This document shows positions 22,952 through 32,676 of a stretch of 64,000 nt of DNA, piece by piece (the stretch's first letter is position 1; each line of letters starts with the position of its first letter). Origin of the DNA: Suillus spraguei (taxonomy: Eukaryota; Basidiomycota; Agaricomycetes; Boletales; Suillaceae); the NCBI GenBank assembly GCA_016800925.1, contig JABCPU010000013.1, positions 310,001 through 374,000 of the forward strand. The letters are read 5' to 3'. The position numbers and the translations under genes were made by a program. The notes below the pieces were generated by a model. That model ran no database searches and was not told the origin of the DNA. It saw nothing but the letters and a program-made list of their open reading frames with translations.

Positions 22952-25900
22952 TCATTGGGAGCCGTTAGCATCTGGTGTACTGACTTGTAGGTATGCCAGC
23001 AAAAGGGCGATAGAGCTGTTTTGCTGGCAGTACATCGCTAGATCCTTTCCTGACCAGTATTGATCATCTGATCTGGGTTGCGTCTCAGGATCATCCCCGC
23101 CATCATCACTGCTCTCATGAGGGAAGCTGAGGGCATTGCCTTCCGACTCCATCTTTCCAGGCCCATGGCGATGATACACCTTGCTCCGAGACTTCGAGCG
23201 CACTGGCTCCGATGGACGGTTCGCATCAAGTCGAACAGAGGTTTTGGATTGGTCGCGGGTATGAAGGCCAGATGAGGCGAGGCGCGCTAGTGCATGGTCA
23301 ACTTTGGAAGGAAAGGGATTGGTATTGCCCTGGACAGTAGATGACTTGAGTAGGGTGTCTTGCAACACCTTGAACGACATGTTGTACGATGCTTTATAAA
23401 ACCGAGCCGTCTGCGGGGACGGCCAGCTTATGCCGTAGGGATGATCAGCGGCTGCGACAGAGGCATCGATTTCCCGTTTGAGCGAAACTGCCCACTCGTG
23501 ACGAACAACAGGGTCGGTGACACTGAACATATATTTGCGCTTGGCCCCATTGTGATCCAAAAATGCCACCTGAAAGGTGTTGCGCATGAAAGCACGCTCC
23601 ACTGCTATGGTATAATTCTGGGCTAGGCCGGTATATAGTAGGGCATTCGGACTTGACCGCAACATGGACATCGTTTTCAGTCCAAAAGAGCGCCCCGTCA
23701 CCCGGAAGGAAGCTTCCGCCGATTTCGCAAATGACAGCACAGGTGGGTCAAATACCAGATCGTGCCCAAACAACTCAATACTGAACTGTGGATCTGGTTG
23801 TGGGATACGGATGACGACTGGCTCTGACTGGACTCGGTAGGTGAGTCGTGGAGGAAGCGGGCGTTTGAAAGTGACAGTGATCTCTGGTGGGCCGCCCGAA
23901 GTTGGGTTGCGCGCTTGGCACAGGCGCTCACGACGAATGGAATCATAGACATCCCCTAGTAACTCGTCCGATAAGCGATTGTCATGACGTCGGAAGGCCT
24001 CAAGGAAGTCTCTTGCAGTAATGTTTCTTTTGGGATGCCCCATTTGACCCGGCTCATGAGAGATGGCACCATGCAGGACGTCGTTCAGCTGCACGATGGC
24101 CCTCGTGAAGCGGTAGGCTAAATCCTTGTCGTAAGAAATGTGGACTGCGTTAGCCTCATACCACCGATTCGCGAACGACTCGAGAAGAACGTCGAAAGGA
24201 GTGACACCGTGGCTGCCCCGTTCCGGGATGTGAATAGAATGAAGAAACAGCCGGAGGGCTTTGTCTACCCTCAGTCCAATAAACCCGAAGGCGTCAAGGT
24301 AATGCTTGAGCACAACACGGCTTGTACGCCGCGACAAAAAATCACCGAGTTGCACCCTGTCAATATGTGGAGTTCTGAACAGGAGCTGCGCAAGTGCGGC
24401 AGGATCGTCACGATGGTCCAAGCTGCTGAAGAGCAACGTGACTGCATTATCCGGGTCTATGGAGAACTGCTCGGCGAAGGCTTGTACCGCAGGAGTTCTG
24501 GGGATCGCTCTCGAACACGGCTCCTCACGCTCACTGGTGAAGCAGAGTTGTCGTAGCAATACCACATTCTTGACAGTGAACTTCCGATCAGCAGGATTAG
24601 GCTTCGTCACCTCGAGGAAGGTATCGGAGTCCTCAGGGCGAGGTTTAGCAATGACGAGAATGTCGTTGAACAGGAAGAGGAAGCGATCCTTGCAGATATT
24701 AGAATTCACGACCTGGAATACTGGAGAACATCGTAGAAACCTTCGCGGAGGCTCATCAATGGCAGATAGCCATACCGGGCTTCTCGAACCTCGGCCCAGC
24801 ATCTCATTCAAGCGCTCCAACAGTAGGCCACCTTTCGCAGGGTAATTTGAATAACGCGAAGACGTGTTCGACGAAGAAGATTCGGAGGTTGTAGGATGGG
24901 GATAGTCGGATAATGAAGACCAGGGCTCAGGAGTGGTAGACGATGGTAATTCAGGGGGAGAAGGAGTTGCCGGGGTGAAGGGTATTAAAGAGATATCTGT
25001 GGCAAAGTATGGCTGGCCGTTAGGCCTAGCGATCTTACTGGCTCGTGGCGTCTTCTGAAGCTCGTCACGACCGTCTGGACTGGTTGGGGATAATTCACCA
25101 TTCGTTTTTTTCAGCTGGCCATTGCCAACGGAACCGCGTGTTTTGTCACGATCGACATCTACCCATTCATCTTGAAGCTCGGCGGACAGATCATTCTCCT
25201 TCCGTAATCGGAATAGGTCAGAGAGCGATGGCTTCTTCGACGCTACTGCGGGTTTCTGCTCAGGACTAGGCGTCGGAGGTGAGTTGCCTACCGGCGACTG
25301 TGAAGGTTGGGGGAACAACTTCCTGGCACTGAGCCATCTCCGAACCCCATCTCGGTTGGTTGGAAGGGATTTCAGCATAATGGGGGATGGCGAGTGAGGG
25401 CTGCCATGCTGATAGTGGTCATGAGAGGATGTGGATGCAGACGCAGAAAGCGGCGGTGCTTGAGCCTTGTAGATATGCAGCAGATGGGTATCTGATGCCT
25501 GGTGTGATAGTTTCCTATCCCCATTTATCTCTGGAGAATTAGAAGGGGTATTGCTAGAAGAACTCGATGGCAGCGGTATATCAGCTTCAACGTGATGCGA
25601 CAGAATGATATCAGGAGTAGACGAAAAGAGGGGTTGACGGTGGTTCCATTGTTCTTGCAGCTTCTTGATTCCAGGGAAAGGCATAAGTTTTTCGTGTGTG
25701 TACTTCGTCAGAGGATCAGTGGAAGGAGTCATAGGGACAGGAGATACCCCGCTGCTGGGAGGAGCAGTTTGGGTCAATGAATGTACTGAAGTCGACGCTG
25801 AGGATGGCTGGCCGTGTGGGTAAGTGACCGAACTGATGCTGTCGTTTTTATCAATTTTCGGACTTGGAAGACTCACACCACTCTCCCGGCTGATACTGGA

Positions 25901-28063
25901 GTCGGTGTGCTGTCTTCTCTCCCTTGTCGCAATCGAGTTCGTCCGAGACCGGCGCCCGTTACTTGAAGCGCTCCTCGTCAGAGTGTGGACGATCTTGCTC
26001 CATGTACTACCTTCGCGCCTGGAGGGAGTCTCTGCCCGGACCGTTTGAGGATCAGTCGACTCAGGCTCAGTTGCAACCGGAGATTTATCGCTGTGCATGC
26101 GAATAGCTACCGAAAGCCGCTGAGGGTACTGTTGGGAATCTGATTCGTCACTGTTGCGTAGCATGGAAGCGGTGTTAGGCAGGTTGCCAAACGAGGAGGG
26201 TGTCGGCGAAGTGAGTGCGGGCGTAGGCAAAGGAGATGTCTCTAACTCCACAACAAGTTCCTTTGAGTCAGAAGATGCGCGAGATGATGGTTCCTCGATC
26301 TGGGTATTAAACCCTTCTCTCGGCGAATCCGGAGGCGGATGGTCATCTTCATCTTCGGTGATTTGCTGGGATGGCTCATCTTGCAGCGGTTCGTCATCCT
26401 CTTCCTCTTCTGTCTCTTCGTGCACAGGCATGGGAGTTTCCGGCACTACCGCAAAACAAATGAGAGGCATTCCAATCAACCAAAACAACCAGTACTTACC
26501 TGGCTCTGCCACCCAGCTGATCTCTCGATTAAGACCATCATGATATGGAGAGCGTCGAAAAGCTTCTGTTGGGAAGAATTCCTCTTCCTCCTGGTCAGAT
26601 GACAACGATATCTCCTTATGAGGTCTCGCGAAGGGACTAGAAGGGAATCTAGCTTGCCGAGACGGTGTTCCCTCAAGGTGGGGGGCCAGAAATATTGGTA
26701 CATTCGTTGCATCAGGAAGTACTGAGTCAGTGGAAACATCTGATGAATGAGGAAGGCGAGGGGAAAGACCAGGAGATGGCCGACTCGGAGCGCCTGGTAA
26801 TCCATAATACGTTGACTGCGGGGGAATCCGGTCTTCGTCGTCTGGATCCTCTATTAGAACACTCTCTCGTCTTTTCTTGGCCGCGTGATCGAAGTGAGTA
26901 GGTGGCACAGCTCGCACGGGGGTGGATTGACGGCTGGAGTTGATGGTTTCGTTGAGGTTAATGCTTGGGGTTGCAGGAGGATATATTGGTATTGGAGGCA
27001 TGGGAGTGGTGGAAGATGTGCGCTGGATGTTGGGGGCTAAGTCCTGCAGTTGAAGTTGAGGAGTGTTCGAACGGTTTGGCGTGACATTGGTCGTCGAAAC
27101 AAGATCGGATTCATCTGTAGTTGAGACCACAGGAGGATTGGCGGACTGACGTTTTGAACGTCTTCTCTGGCGTCGCTTTGAGGGACTAAACGGTCGAGGA
27201 TCTTCCTCTTCTATATCCGTCTCCTTTATCATCCTCTTGTTCAGTTGAGCCATCATAAGCCTTCGAGCAGTGCTACGTTCGTTGCTTTCTCCACCAGACA
27301 CAGTATTGTTCCGACCGAGTTTAGTGCCCGGAGGAGATACCGCTGGGGATGGAAATGTCGAATCCATTAATTCCGTGCCACCCGTGAGCTTTTGTAACGT
27401 GCTCTGTAGAGTCAACATGCGGGCTGCACCTGCACTATTCGACCTTTGAAGCCCTTGATGCGAAACCAGAGCCTCCAGTGTGGGAAATCTTGGGACAGGA
27501 GAAGAAGCACCAGAAGGTAAAAAGGGGCTCTCTGCCGGTAAGAAACCAGGCAAGATGAATGGAGAAGTGGGTAACGGATTGAGATGGGAGGGTATTGGTG
27601 CGAGAATTGAGTGTGGAAGGTATTCAGCTCGCGAGGGTGGTGAATCGTCAGGAGAAGAATCGTTGCTTGGCGTAACAGACATTGGCAAAGGCGACTGAGG
27701 AGGTTTGAATTTTCTGAGATCCTTAGAACCCCTAGAACGTGACCGTGAACGTGAGCGGCGTTTGCGGGTTACATTCGACGGCTCAGGTGTGGCTGGGTTC
27801 TCTTCAGGCTGTACATTCGGTTTGTAGTCAGTATTAGAGATGCACTCTGGGGGCGTGTCCTGTGATGGATCCTGGACGTCATCGTGTAGGGTTTTCTCGC
27901 CTTCGCTAACAACTTCATTGTGCATCTGGGGTCGCCTCCCATTTTTCAGTCGTGGTAAAGATGCAGCGCGTTTGAGCTTCGCAACTGCATTGGCGCGTTG
28001 TTCAGCGACCGACCCTGGGTCATTCTCCATGCCCGAGCAGAATGCTGGAGCAGAACCAGCCAT
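22952..28063 (-). CDS. Large Sec7-domain Arf-GEF-like protein with PH domains
   Basis: This probable guanine-nucleotide exchange factor for Arf GTPases acts in membrane traffic. The ATG is at 28063 (MAGSAPAFCSGMENDPGS) and the frame is open for 1703 codons. The first 1100 residues are low-complexity, Ser/Pro-rich and largely disordered, with RRRSRSRSR-type basic and EETEEEEDDE acidic patches. A PH-like segment (FQVVNSNICKDRFLFLFNDI) lies near 1110-1170. A Sec7 domain spans about 1186-1380 (QAFAEQFSIDPDNA, FGFIGLRVDKALRLFLHSI, LLESFANRWYEANA, ITARDFLEAFRR). A second PH domain follows at about 1434-1540. A 54 bp intron at 26446-26499 is in frame, so the spliced protein is about 1685 residues. 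The glutamate-finger loop is atypical. It resembles the Syt1/Sec73 branch. Confidence 0.82.
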   Translation of the reverse strand: MAGSAPAFCSGMENDPGSVAEQRANAVAKLKRAASLPRLKNGRRPQMHNEVVSEGEKTLHDDVQDPSQDTPPECISNTDYKPNVQPEENPATPEPSNVTRKRRSRSRSRSRGSKDLRKFKPPQSPLPMSVTPSNDSSPDDSPPSRAEYLPHSILAPIPSHLNPLPTSPFILPGFLPAESPFLPSGASSPVPRFPTLEALVSHQGLQRSNSAGAARMLTLQSTLQKLTGGTELMDSTFPSPAVSPPGTKLGRNNTVSGGESNERSTARRLMMAQLNKRMIKETDIEEEDPRPFSPSKRRQRRRSKRQSANPPVVSTTDESDLVSTTNVTPNRSNTPQLQLQDLAPNIQRTSSTTPMPPIPIYPPATPSINLNETINSSRQSTPVRAVPPTHFDHAAKKRRESVLIEDPDDEDRIPPQSTYYGLPGAPSRPSPGLSPRLPHSSDVSTDSVLPDATNVPIFLAPHLEGTPSRQARFPSSPFARPHKEISLSSDQEEEEFFPTEAFRRSPYHDGLNREISWVAEPGKYWLFWLIGMPLICFAVVPETPMPVHEETEEEEDDEPLQDEPSQQITEDEDDHPPPDSPREGFNTQIEEPSSRASSDSKELVVELETSPLPTPALTSPTPSSFGNLPNTASMLRNSDESDSQQYPQRLSVAIRMHSDKSPVATEPESTDPQTVRAETPSRREGSTWSKIVHTLTRSASSNGRRSRTNSIATRERRQHTDSSISRESGVSLPSPKIDKNDSISSVTYPHGQPSSASTSVHSLTQTAPPSSGVSPVPMTPSTDPLTKYTHEKLMPFPGIKKLQEQWNHRQPLFSSTPDIILSHHVEADIPLPSSSSSNTPSNSPEINGDRKLSHQASDTHLLHIYKAQAPPLSASASTSSHDHYQHGSPHSPSPIMLKSLPTNRDGVRRWLSARKLFPQPSQSPVGNSPPTPSPEQKPAVASKKPSLSDLFRLRKENDLSAELQDEWVDVDRDKTRGSVGNGQLKKTNGELSPTSPDGRDELQKTPRASKIARPNGQPYFATDISLIPFTPATPSPPELPSSTTPEPWSSLSDYPHPTTSESSSSNTSSRYSNYPAKGGLLLERLNEMLGRGSRSPVWLSAIDEPPRRFLRCSPVFQVVNSNICKDRFLFLFNDILVIAKPRPEDSDTFLEVTKPNPADRKFTVKNVVLLRQLCFTSEREEPCSRAIPRTPAVQAFAEQFSIDPDNAVTLLFSSLDHRDDPAALAQLLFRTPHIDRVQLGDFLSRRTSRVVLKHYLDAFGFIGLRVDKALRLFLHSIHIPERGSHGVTPFDVLLESFANRWYEANAVHISYDKDLAYRFTRAIVQLNDVLHGAISHEPGQMGHPKRNITARDFLEAFRRHDNRLSDELLGDVYDSIRRERLCQARNPTSGGPPEITVTFKRPLPPRLTYRVQSEPVVIRIPQPDPQFSIELFGHDLVFDPPVLSFAKSAEASFRVTGRSFGLKTMSMLRSSPNALLYTGLAQNYTIAVERAFMRNTFQVAFLDHNGAKRKYMFSVTDPVVRHEWAVSLKREIDASVAAADHPYGISWPSPQTARFYKASYNMSFKVLQDTLLKSSTVQGNTNPFPSKVDHALARLASSGLHTRDQSKTSVRLDANRPSEPVRSKSRSKVYHRHGPGKMESEGNALSFPHESSDDGGDDPETQPRSDDQYWSGKDLAMYCQQNSSIALLLAYLQVSTPDANGSQ

Positions 28064-29117
28064 CGGCGCAGATAAATTTTACGCTTATGCGATTTTAGAA
28101 GTGACTCACGTAGTTTGTTGGCCGTATCCGACCCGGAAGGTTAGGGTACGCCTCAGTGGCAGGAATATCTGTTGTGTACGACAGTCTTTGAGACTTATTA
28201 AGGTTATTATTGACGAAAAAGATAACCGAAAACACACCTACTACTTGAGCTGAGCGCTGAGCGCCGAATGTTGAGGAAGAACAAACGAAGAGAAAGGCTC
28301 TAAACTGCAAGAAACCGAATGTGGCGGAAGTACCTGTACACACGTGACTCAAAGCTTCCGGAGACAGGGCTGTGGAATAATATACGGACACATATGCACG
28401 CTCAGTGTGTCCATCTGTCTCAACTATCTATACAAAGGAGCACCGGCTGCCTCGAGGAGTCACGGCGACTATCGACTGCGCTTCTTCAGACAGTCATCGA
28501 GGTTAACGCGGTGAATGATGGACCATATCCGTAAATTTAGTAGTAACACATGTTGTTCCTGTCAAATTAGTCACCTGTTCGTTGGTGTCCTTTTCCCAGT
28601 TGATGCGCGCACGGGGTGTTGATCTGCACCGGAAGATCATTCTTTGTTAAAATAATCATCGATAATAAGGCACGCGCATCGTGTTCTGCATCATGGCTTC
28701 ATCTTCTGAAGCATGTAGCAGTGCATTCGTGACATCACTGGTCCACGTTTATGCCTTGTGTCTCTAACTTTTGATTAATATTTTTCAAGGCTTCAGTGAC
28801 CCGATTATTAGCATGCGCCCCCTTTGCTTCATTTCAACCTGGTACCATGGGGAAGTGTAGCTTGTTCCGTGCAGTGAGAAATACTTCGTCGTTTGTTCGG
28901 GTCAAGTTGGCTACAATGGTCTTAGGTTCATTGACAGGCACTTTATATCCGTAACCCTTCTCAGTGGTCGATGCTTCCGCAGTGGAGTGGAACGATATCT
29001 TGGCATCTCATAAGCGTCTTCGGACCGTTCGCGTCCCTCGACCTGAAACCTTCCAAATGCAAACTGGTATCAACATGTGGACTCATCTATCAATACGTAC
29101 TCGTATCCATTATATTC
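28064..29117. other. Intergenic, nothing recognised
   Basis: About 1.05 kb separates the start of the Sec7 gene from the stop of the flavin reductase gene, both on the minus strand. It must hold the promoter of the long Sec7 gene. No gene, RNA or repeat was recognised. Confidence 0.45.
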
Positions 29118-30440
29118 CTACTTTGATTCAGGCGCGCTAGAAATAACTTGATCTCGTATCACTTTCCAAGGTGGCCTGGAAAGTTCAAAACCTTCACCGA
29201 TCCTTGCGTACATATCACCGCCTAAGCGTGACACGGCACGGAGCTTAGCGGGATCAACGGTACCGCTCGCAGTCAAAACGGACTCTCTAATATGTGCCCG
29301 TTTGATGAGACCCAAGACCAATGTATTCGTGACCTCGCCCGAATTAGGCGGACAGATCTCGTATGAATGGAATAACTGCGAAGCGGAAGTCATTCATAAG
29401 CGAGCATGACAAAAAACAATGAGGCACAGCCTACCTCGCATTCAAAACCGATGGCACTTTCTTTGACCCACGGGGGTCTCACATCTATCTATGTAAAGGC
29501 AAAGTATTGCGGTCAATACGTACGCGAATATGACACATGGCCCATAACTGCTGCGGCTGCTAAATGGAATGAACTTACGCTGGTCGATCTAGTTAGACCG
29601 CTGATGTCCCACTCATCAATATCAGCAGGGGCGTCGACAGATGTGATATTCGCTGCTTCTATGAATGGTTCGCTCATGATGCTTACGGTAAACTGTTTTG
29701 TCGCAAGTATATTTTCCTTGGTGTCCTTGGACTTCCCGGTCCGTGGAGAATGAGAGAAGGAAATGCTCAACAATGGCGGGTTGTGCGCGACCTTTCATGT
29801 ACCAACAACACAAACAAATCAATTTCAAGGTGTCAAAGAAGATGCCCGACGTACCATGGAAAAGTAACTGTATAAAGAAGTTAGGTCAGACCAGCCGGCT
29901 CAAAATGTGCTGAAAAACTCCCCTGAACGGTGCAAGGTTAGCCACCCCGTCGGAAGACGTGCTGGACACGAGCGCAATAGGGCGAGGCACGACGCATGAA
30001 GTCAATAAAGGATATACCTCCCTGTCAGCAGTCCGAGTCAGTGATATGCGAGTGATAAGGTTAAGTTTAAGAAGCAAAAAAGCTTCTACTACCAATACTT
30101 GTACAGTACTACATGAGGTCGCGTACCTCGGCGATATGTCTGAGAGGTTCCAAGTCTTCCAGCCTTTCTCTTCTTCTGCCTTCCACGACTTTCCAGGTTC
30201 GACTTGGTATGGGAGACCTTGTTTCAGTTTCCAATTGGGGTTTGGTGGGTCAGTAACCCGGAATGAGGCAGCAGAGTTGAACGGCCGTGCAGAGTTCTCG
30301 GTAGGTCCATCGCTTCTGTCCATGGACGAGAACAACCGGATTCTGGAGGTCCCATCTTTATTGTAGAGAGTTCGTCTCCTGGCCACCGGATGTGGGACCA
30401 ATGTAAGTGGTCGACGACCGCACTTGTGCAGGAGGTTCAT
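29118..30440 (-). CDS. Flavin reductase-like FMN-binding protein
   Basis: This is a protein of the flavin reductase-like domain family (DIM6/NTAB group), which binds FMN and reduces flavin with NAD(P)H; the substrate is unknown. The ATG at 30440 opens MNLLHKCGRRPLTLV; a second Met at MDRSDGP is an alternative. The domain reads PLLTSCVVPRPIALVSS, SSDGVANLAPF, then SYFSM from a 13 nt micro-exon (29855-29867), then VAHNPPLLSISFSHSPRTGK, DTKENILATKQFTV, and LFHSYEICPPNSGEVTNTLV. These match the family signature PRPIA.VSS..G..NLAP[FY]S.F. The donor before the micro-exon reads AG-GGGAGT instead of AG-GTGAGT, so splicing at this allele is uncertain. It is divergent from the alcohol dehydrogenase gene. 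Confidence 0.8.
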
Positions 30441-30820
30441 GGTTGTATTATTTAAAAAATTGCTGCCATGATAATTTGCAGGTCGTTCGCTGTCGTGAGA
30501 ATGTAAATGTTAGAATGTCTACTCGATAGAAGACTGATAAAAATAGACTATAATTATGTTACCGAGGTCTATGTCCGCGGCAGCAGTTTGCAAACGGTTC
30601 AGGGTCCCGGCGGAAGCGTTACTGCCAGCGATGCTGGCAATGGTTAATGGCCACAACAGTTGTTTCCGCCTCATGACGGAGACGGTTGAATAACTAAAGG
30701 TCGATGCTAATATCCACAGGAAAATTTTCGCTTATGAATATCGTGAGTACATGACTTGGAATTTCACATACGATTATGAATCTTGACAGGTCATAAACAT
30801 TACTAATACTCGTCTTCACG
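30441..30820. promoter_or_regulatory. Divergent promoter region between flavin reductase and Fe-ADH
   Basis: This 380 bp segment separates two head-to-head genes that both encode predicted redox enzymes, so it probably acts as a shared promoter. I found no clear TATA box or known operator in it. Confidence 0.4.
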
Positions 30821-32356
30821 ATGTCGACTGCCAACGTTAATGAGATGGTGACAGCTGGGTCTTACGCATACCCTGACACACTCCAGGGTGTTTACTACGA
30901 GCCTAAGTGCGTCGAGACAGTACTCCCAAGACTTTTGAACACTCTTGGAGCCAAGCGGGCTCTTATCGTAACAGGAAAGTCTCTCCGCGACAAGGTAAGT
31001 TGAATTTCTTCAGACTTGTCAATCAATATAATTGACTTTGACGTATAGACTGACGTTGTGGCCAAAATTGAGGATATCCTGAAGAAATCCAATGCATTTG
31101 GTGCCACTTTCTCAGAAATCGGGGAGCATGCACCTGAGGCTGGTATCGAGAAGGGCGTCTCCAAGTTTCTTGAAATCGATGCCGACATTATAGTATCCAT
31201 TGGTGGAGGTTCTCCCATCGATGCATCAAAAGCTATCATTTTCAGGCTGCAGCAGCAAAGAGCACAAGAGACATCTGGCAAAGAGCCAGAGTTCATGCGG
31301 CAAATCGCAATACCTACAACTCTGAGTGCTGCCGAGTACACGGTAAGATCCTGAAACGATATGTATAACTTCCTTTCTTATCTGAATATTCTAGCGTGGT
31401 GCAGGTTATACCAATAAACAGGGTGACAAGGTAACTGTCACTCATCAAGAGCTCTCTCCGGCGGCGATCATACTGGATGCAGAACTGACTCTTTCAACAC
31501 CTGAAGAATTATGGTAGATCATCATCAATTCAGTGACCATGTGTATGCTCACTTTATTCCAAGGCTTTCTACTGGCATGCGTGCCCTGGATCATGCAGTC
31601 GGTAAGAAGATAATACATAACGTCTCATGATGCTTCTAAATATTTGCAAACAGAGAGTCTATACAGACCTGGAGTACCCCTACCTGTGAAAAAGCTATGT
31701 CATGCTGCCATTGCCGATCTTTTCCGTTTTCTCGTGTTATCGAAGAAAGACAGCAAAGATCTCGTTGCCAGGCAGAGGCTGCAAGTTGCGTCGTGGATGA
31801 GTTTATGGCCGCGGAGGGTTGAAAAGCATACGTAAGTTATTTCACGCGGGCGTGGTTCACGTTCAATTATTTCTTATGAAGCCCGCTAGGATTATCACAT
31901 ACACTTGGCCATAAGCTTGGGGCAACCTATGGAATACCGCATGGCATCACTTCGGTTAGCATACCCCGTAACTCGTACATAGTCTCCTAATCACAATCTG
32001 TTTTCTAGTGCTTGACGCTTGCACCAGTCGTCAACCTACAAGCGGAAATAGCAAGCCAAGAGGATAAGGAATACCTTGCTGAAGCATTATTATATCTCAG
32101 AGAACCATCAACTGGTACTGTTGATGGAGATGTCAGGAAACTATCGTACATGATAGCCAGGCAAGTGTGTTCTACTATCCGCCCAGAACGAATTCTCAGT
32201 TTCCATTGCCTTGTACAAGAGCTCGGGCTGCAGAGAACGTTGAGCCAATATGGTGTGCCAACGGCCGATATCGAACAAATCGCGGTCCGTGCAGTTGGTC
32301 AAGAGGATGAAGAGTTGCTTTCCGAGGTGAAGATTATTTTGGAGAGTATCTACTAG
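30821..32356 (+). CDS. Iron-containing alcohol dehydrogenase / maleylacetate reductase-like
   Basis: This is a metal-dependent NAD(P)H dehydrogenase of the Fe-ADH family. The ATG at 30821 begins MSTANVNEMVTAGSYAYPD. Exons give RALIVTGKSLRDK, the dinucleotide-binding box DIIVSIGGGSPIDASKA, AIPTTLSAAEYT, GMRALDHAVESLYRP, and the metal-binding stretch LGLSHTLGHKLGATYGIPHG with the paired His residues. Joining across the intron near 31835-31885 requires the acceptor AAG just before CCCGCTAGG, giving KHTPLGLSH in frame. The stop is at 32354-32356. Fungal relatives are often annotated as maleylacetate reductases, which act late in aromatic-ring degradation, but the true substrate cannot be read from the sequence. 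Confidence 0.88.
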
Positions 32357-32676
32357 TCTGAGTCCTACTCGGTATCAAGTATGATAGATGCTGCCAATAT
32401 AAACATATGCATAAGCCTCGTTCAACTATTTTTCGCGACGCCGGCCCGTTTTTCAAATATCTTGAATCGTGATTAGTGCTGTAAAGGGTCATCGCGTGAC
32501 ACGAAGAAGACATCATCTATGTATCATACTACCAATACAGCTACAGGAGGGGTAGTTCGGCCATAAGCGGAGAAGTTTCAAATACTCCCAGCTAAGTCAC
32601 TACAAGTACTAGCGCCTGGTCTACATGTGTATCGTTAGACCATATCTCTGTTGTCTCACTTGTGACAAGCCCGGGC

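Noticed and set aside
24140..24845. Plus-strand frames of 130-180 codons inside the Sec7 gene
   Set aside because: They are antisense shadows of a conserved coding exon; composition mirrors the Ser/Pro-rich sense strand.
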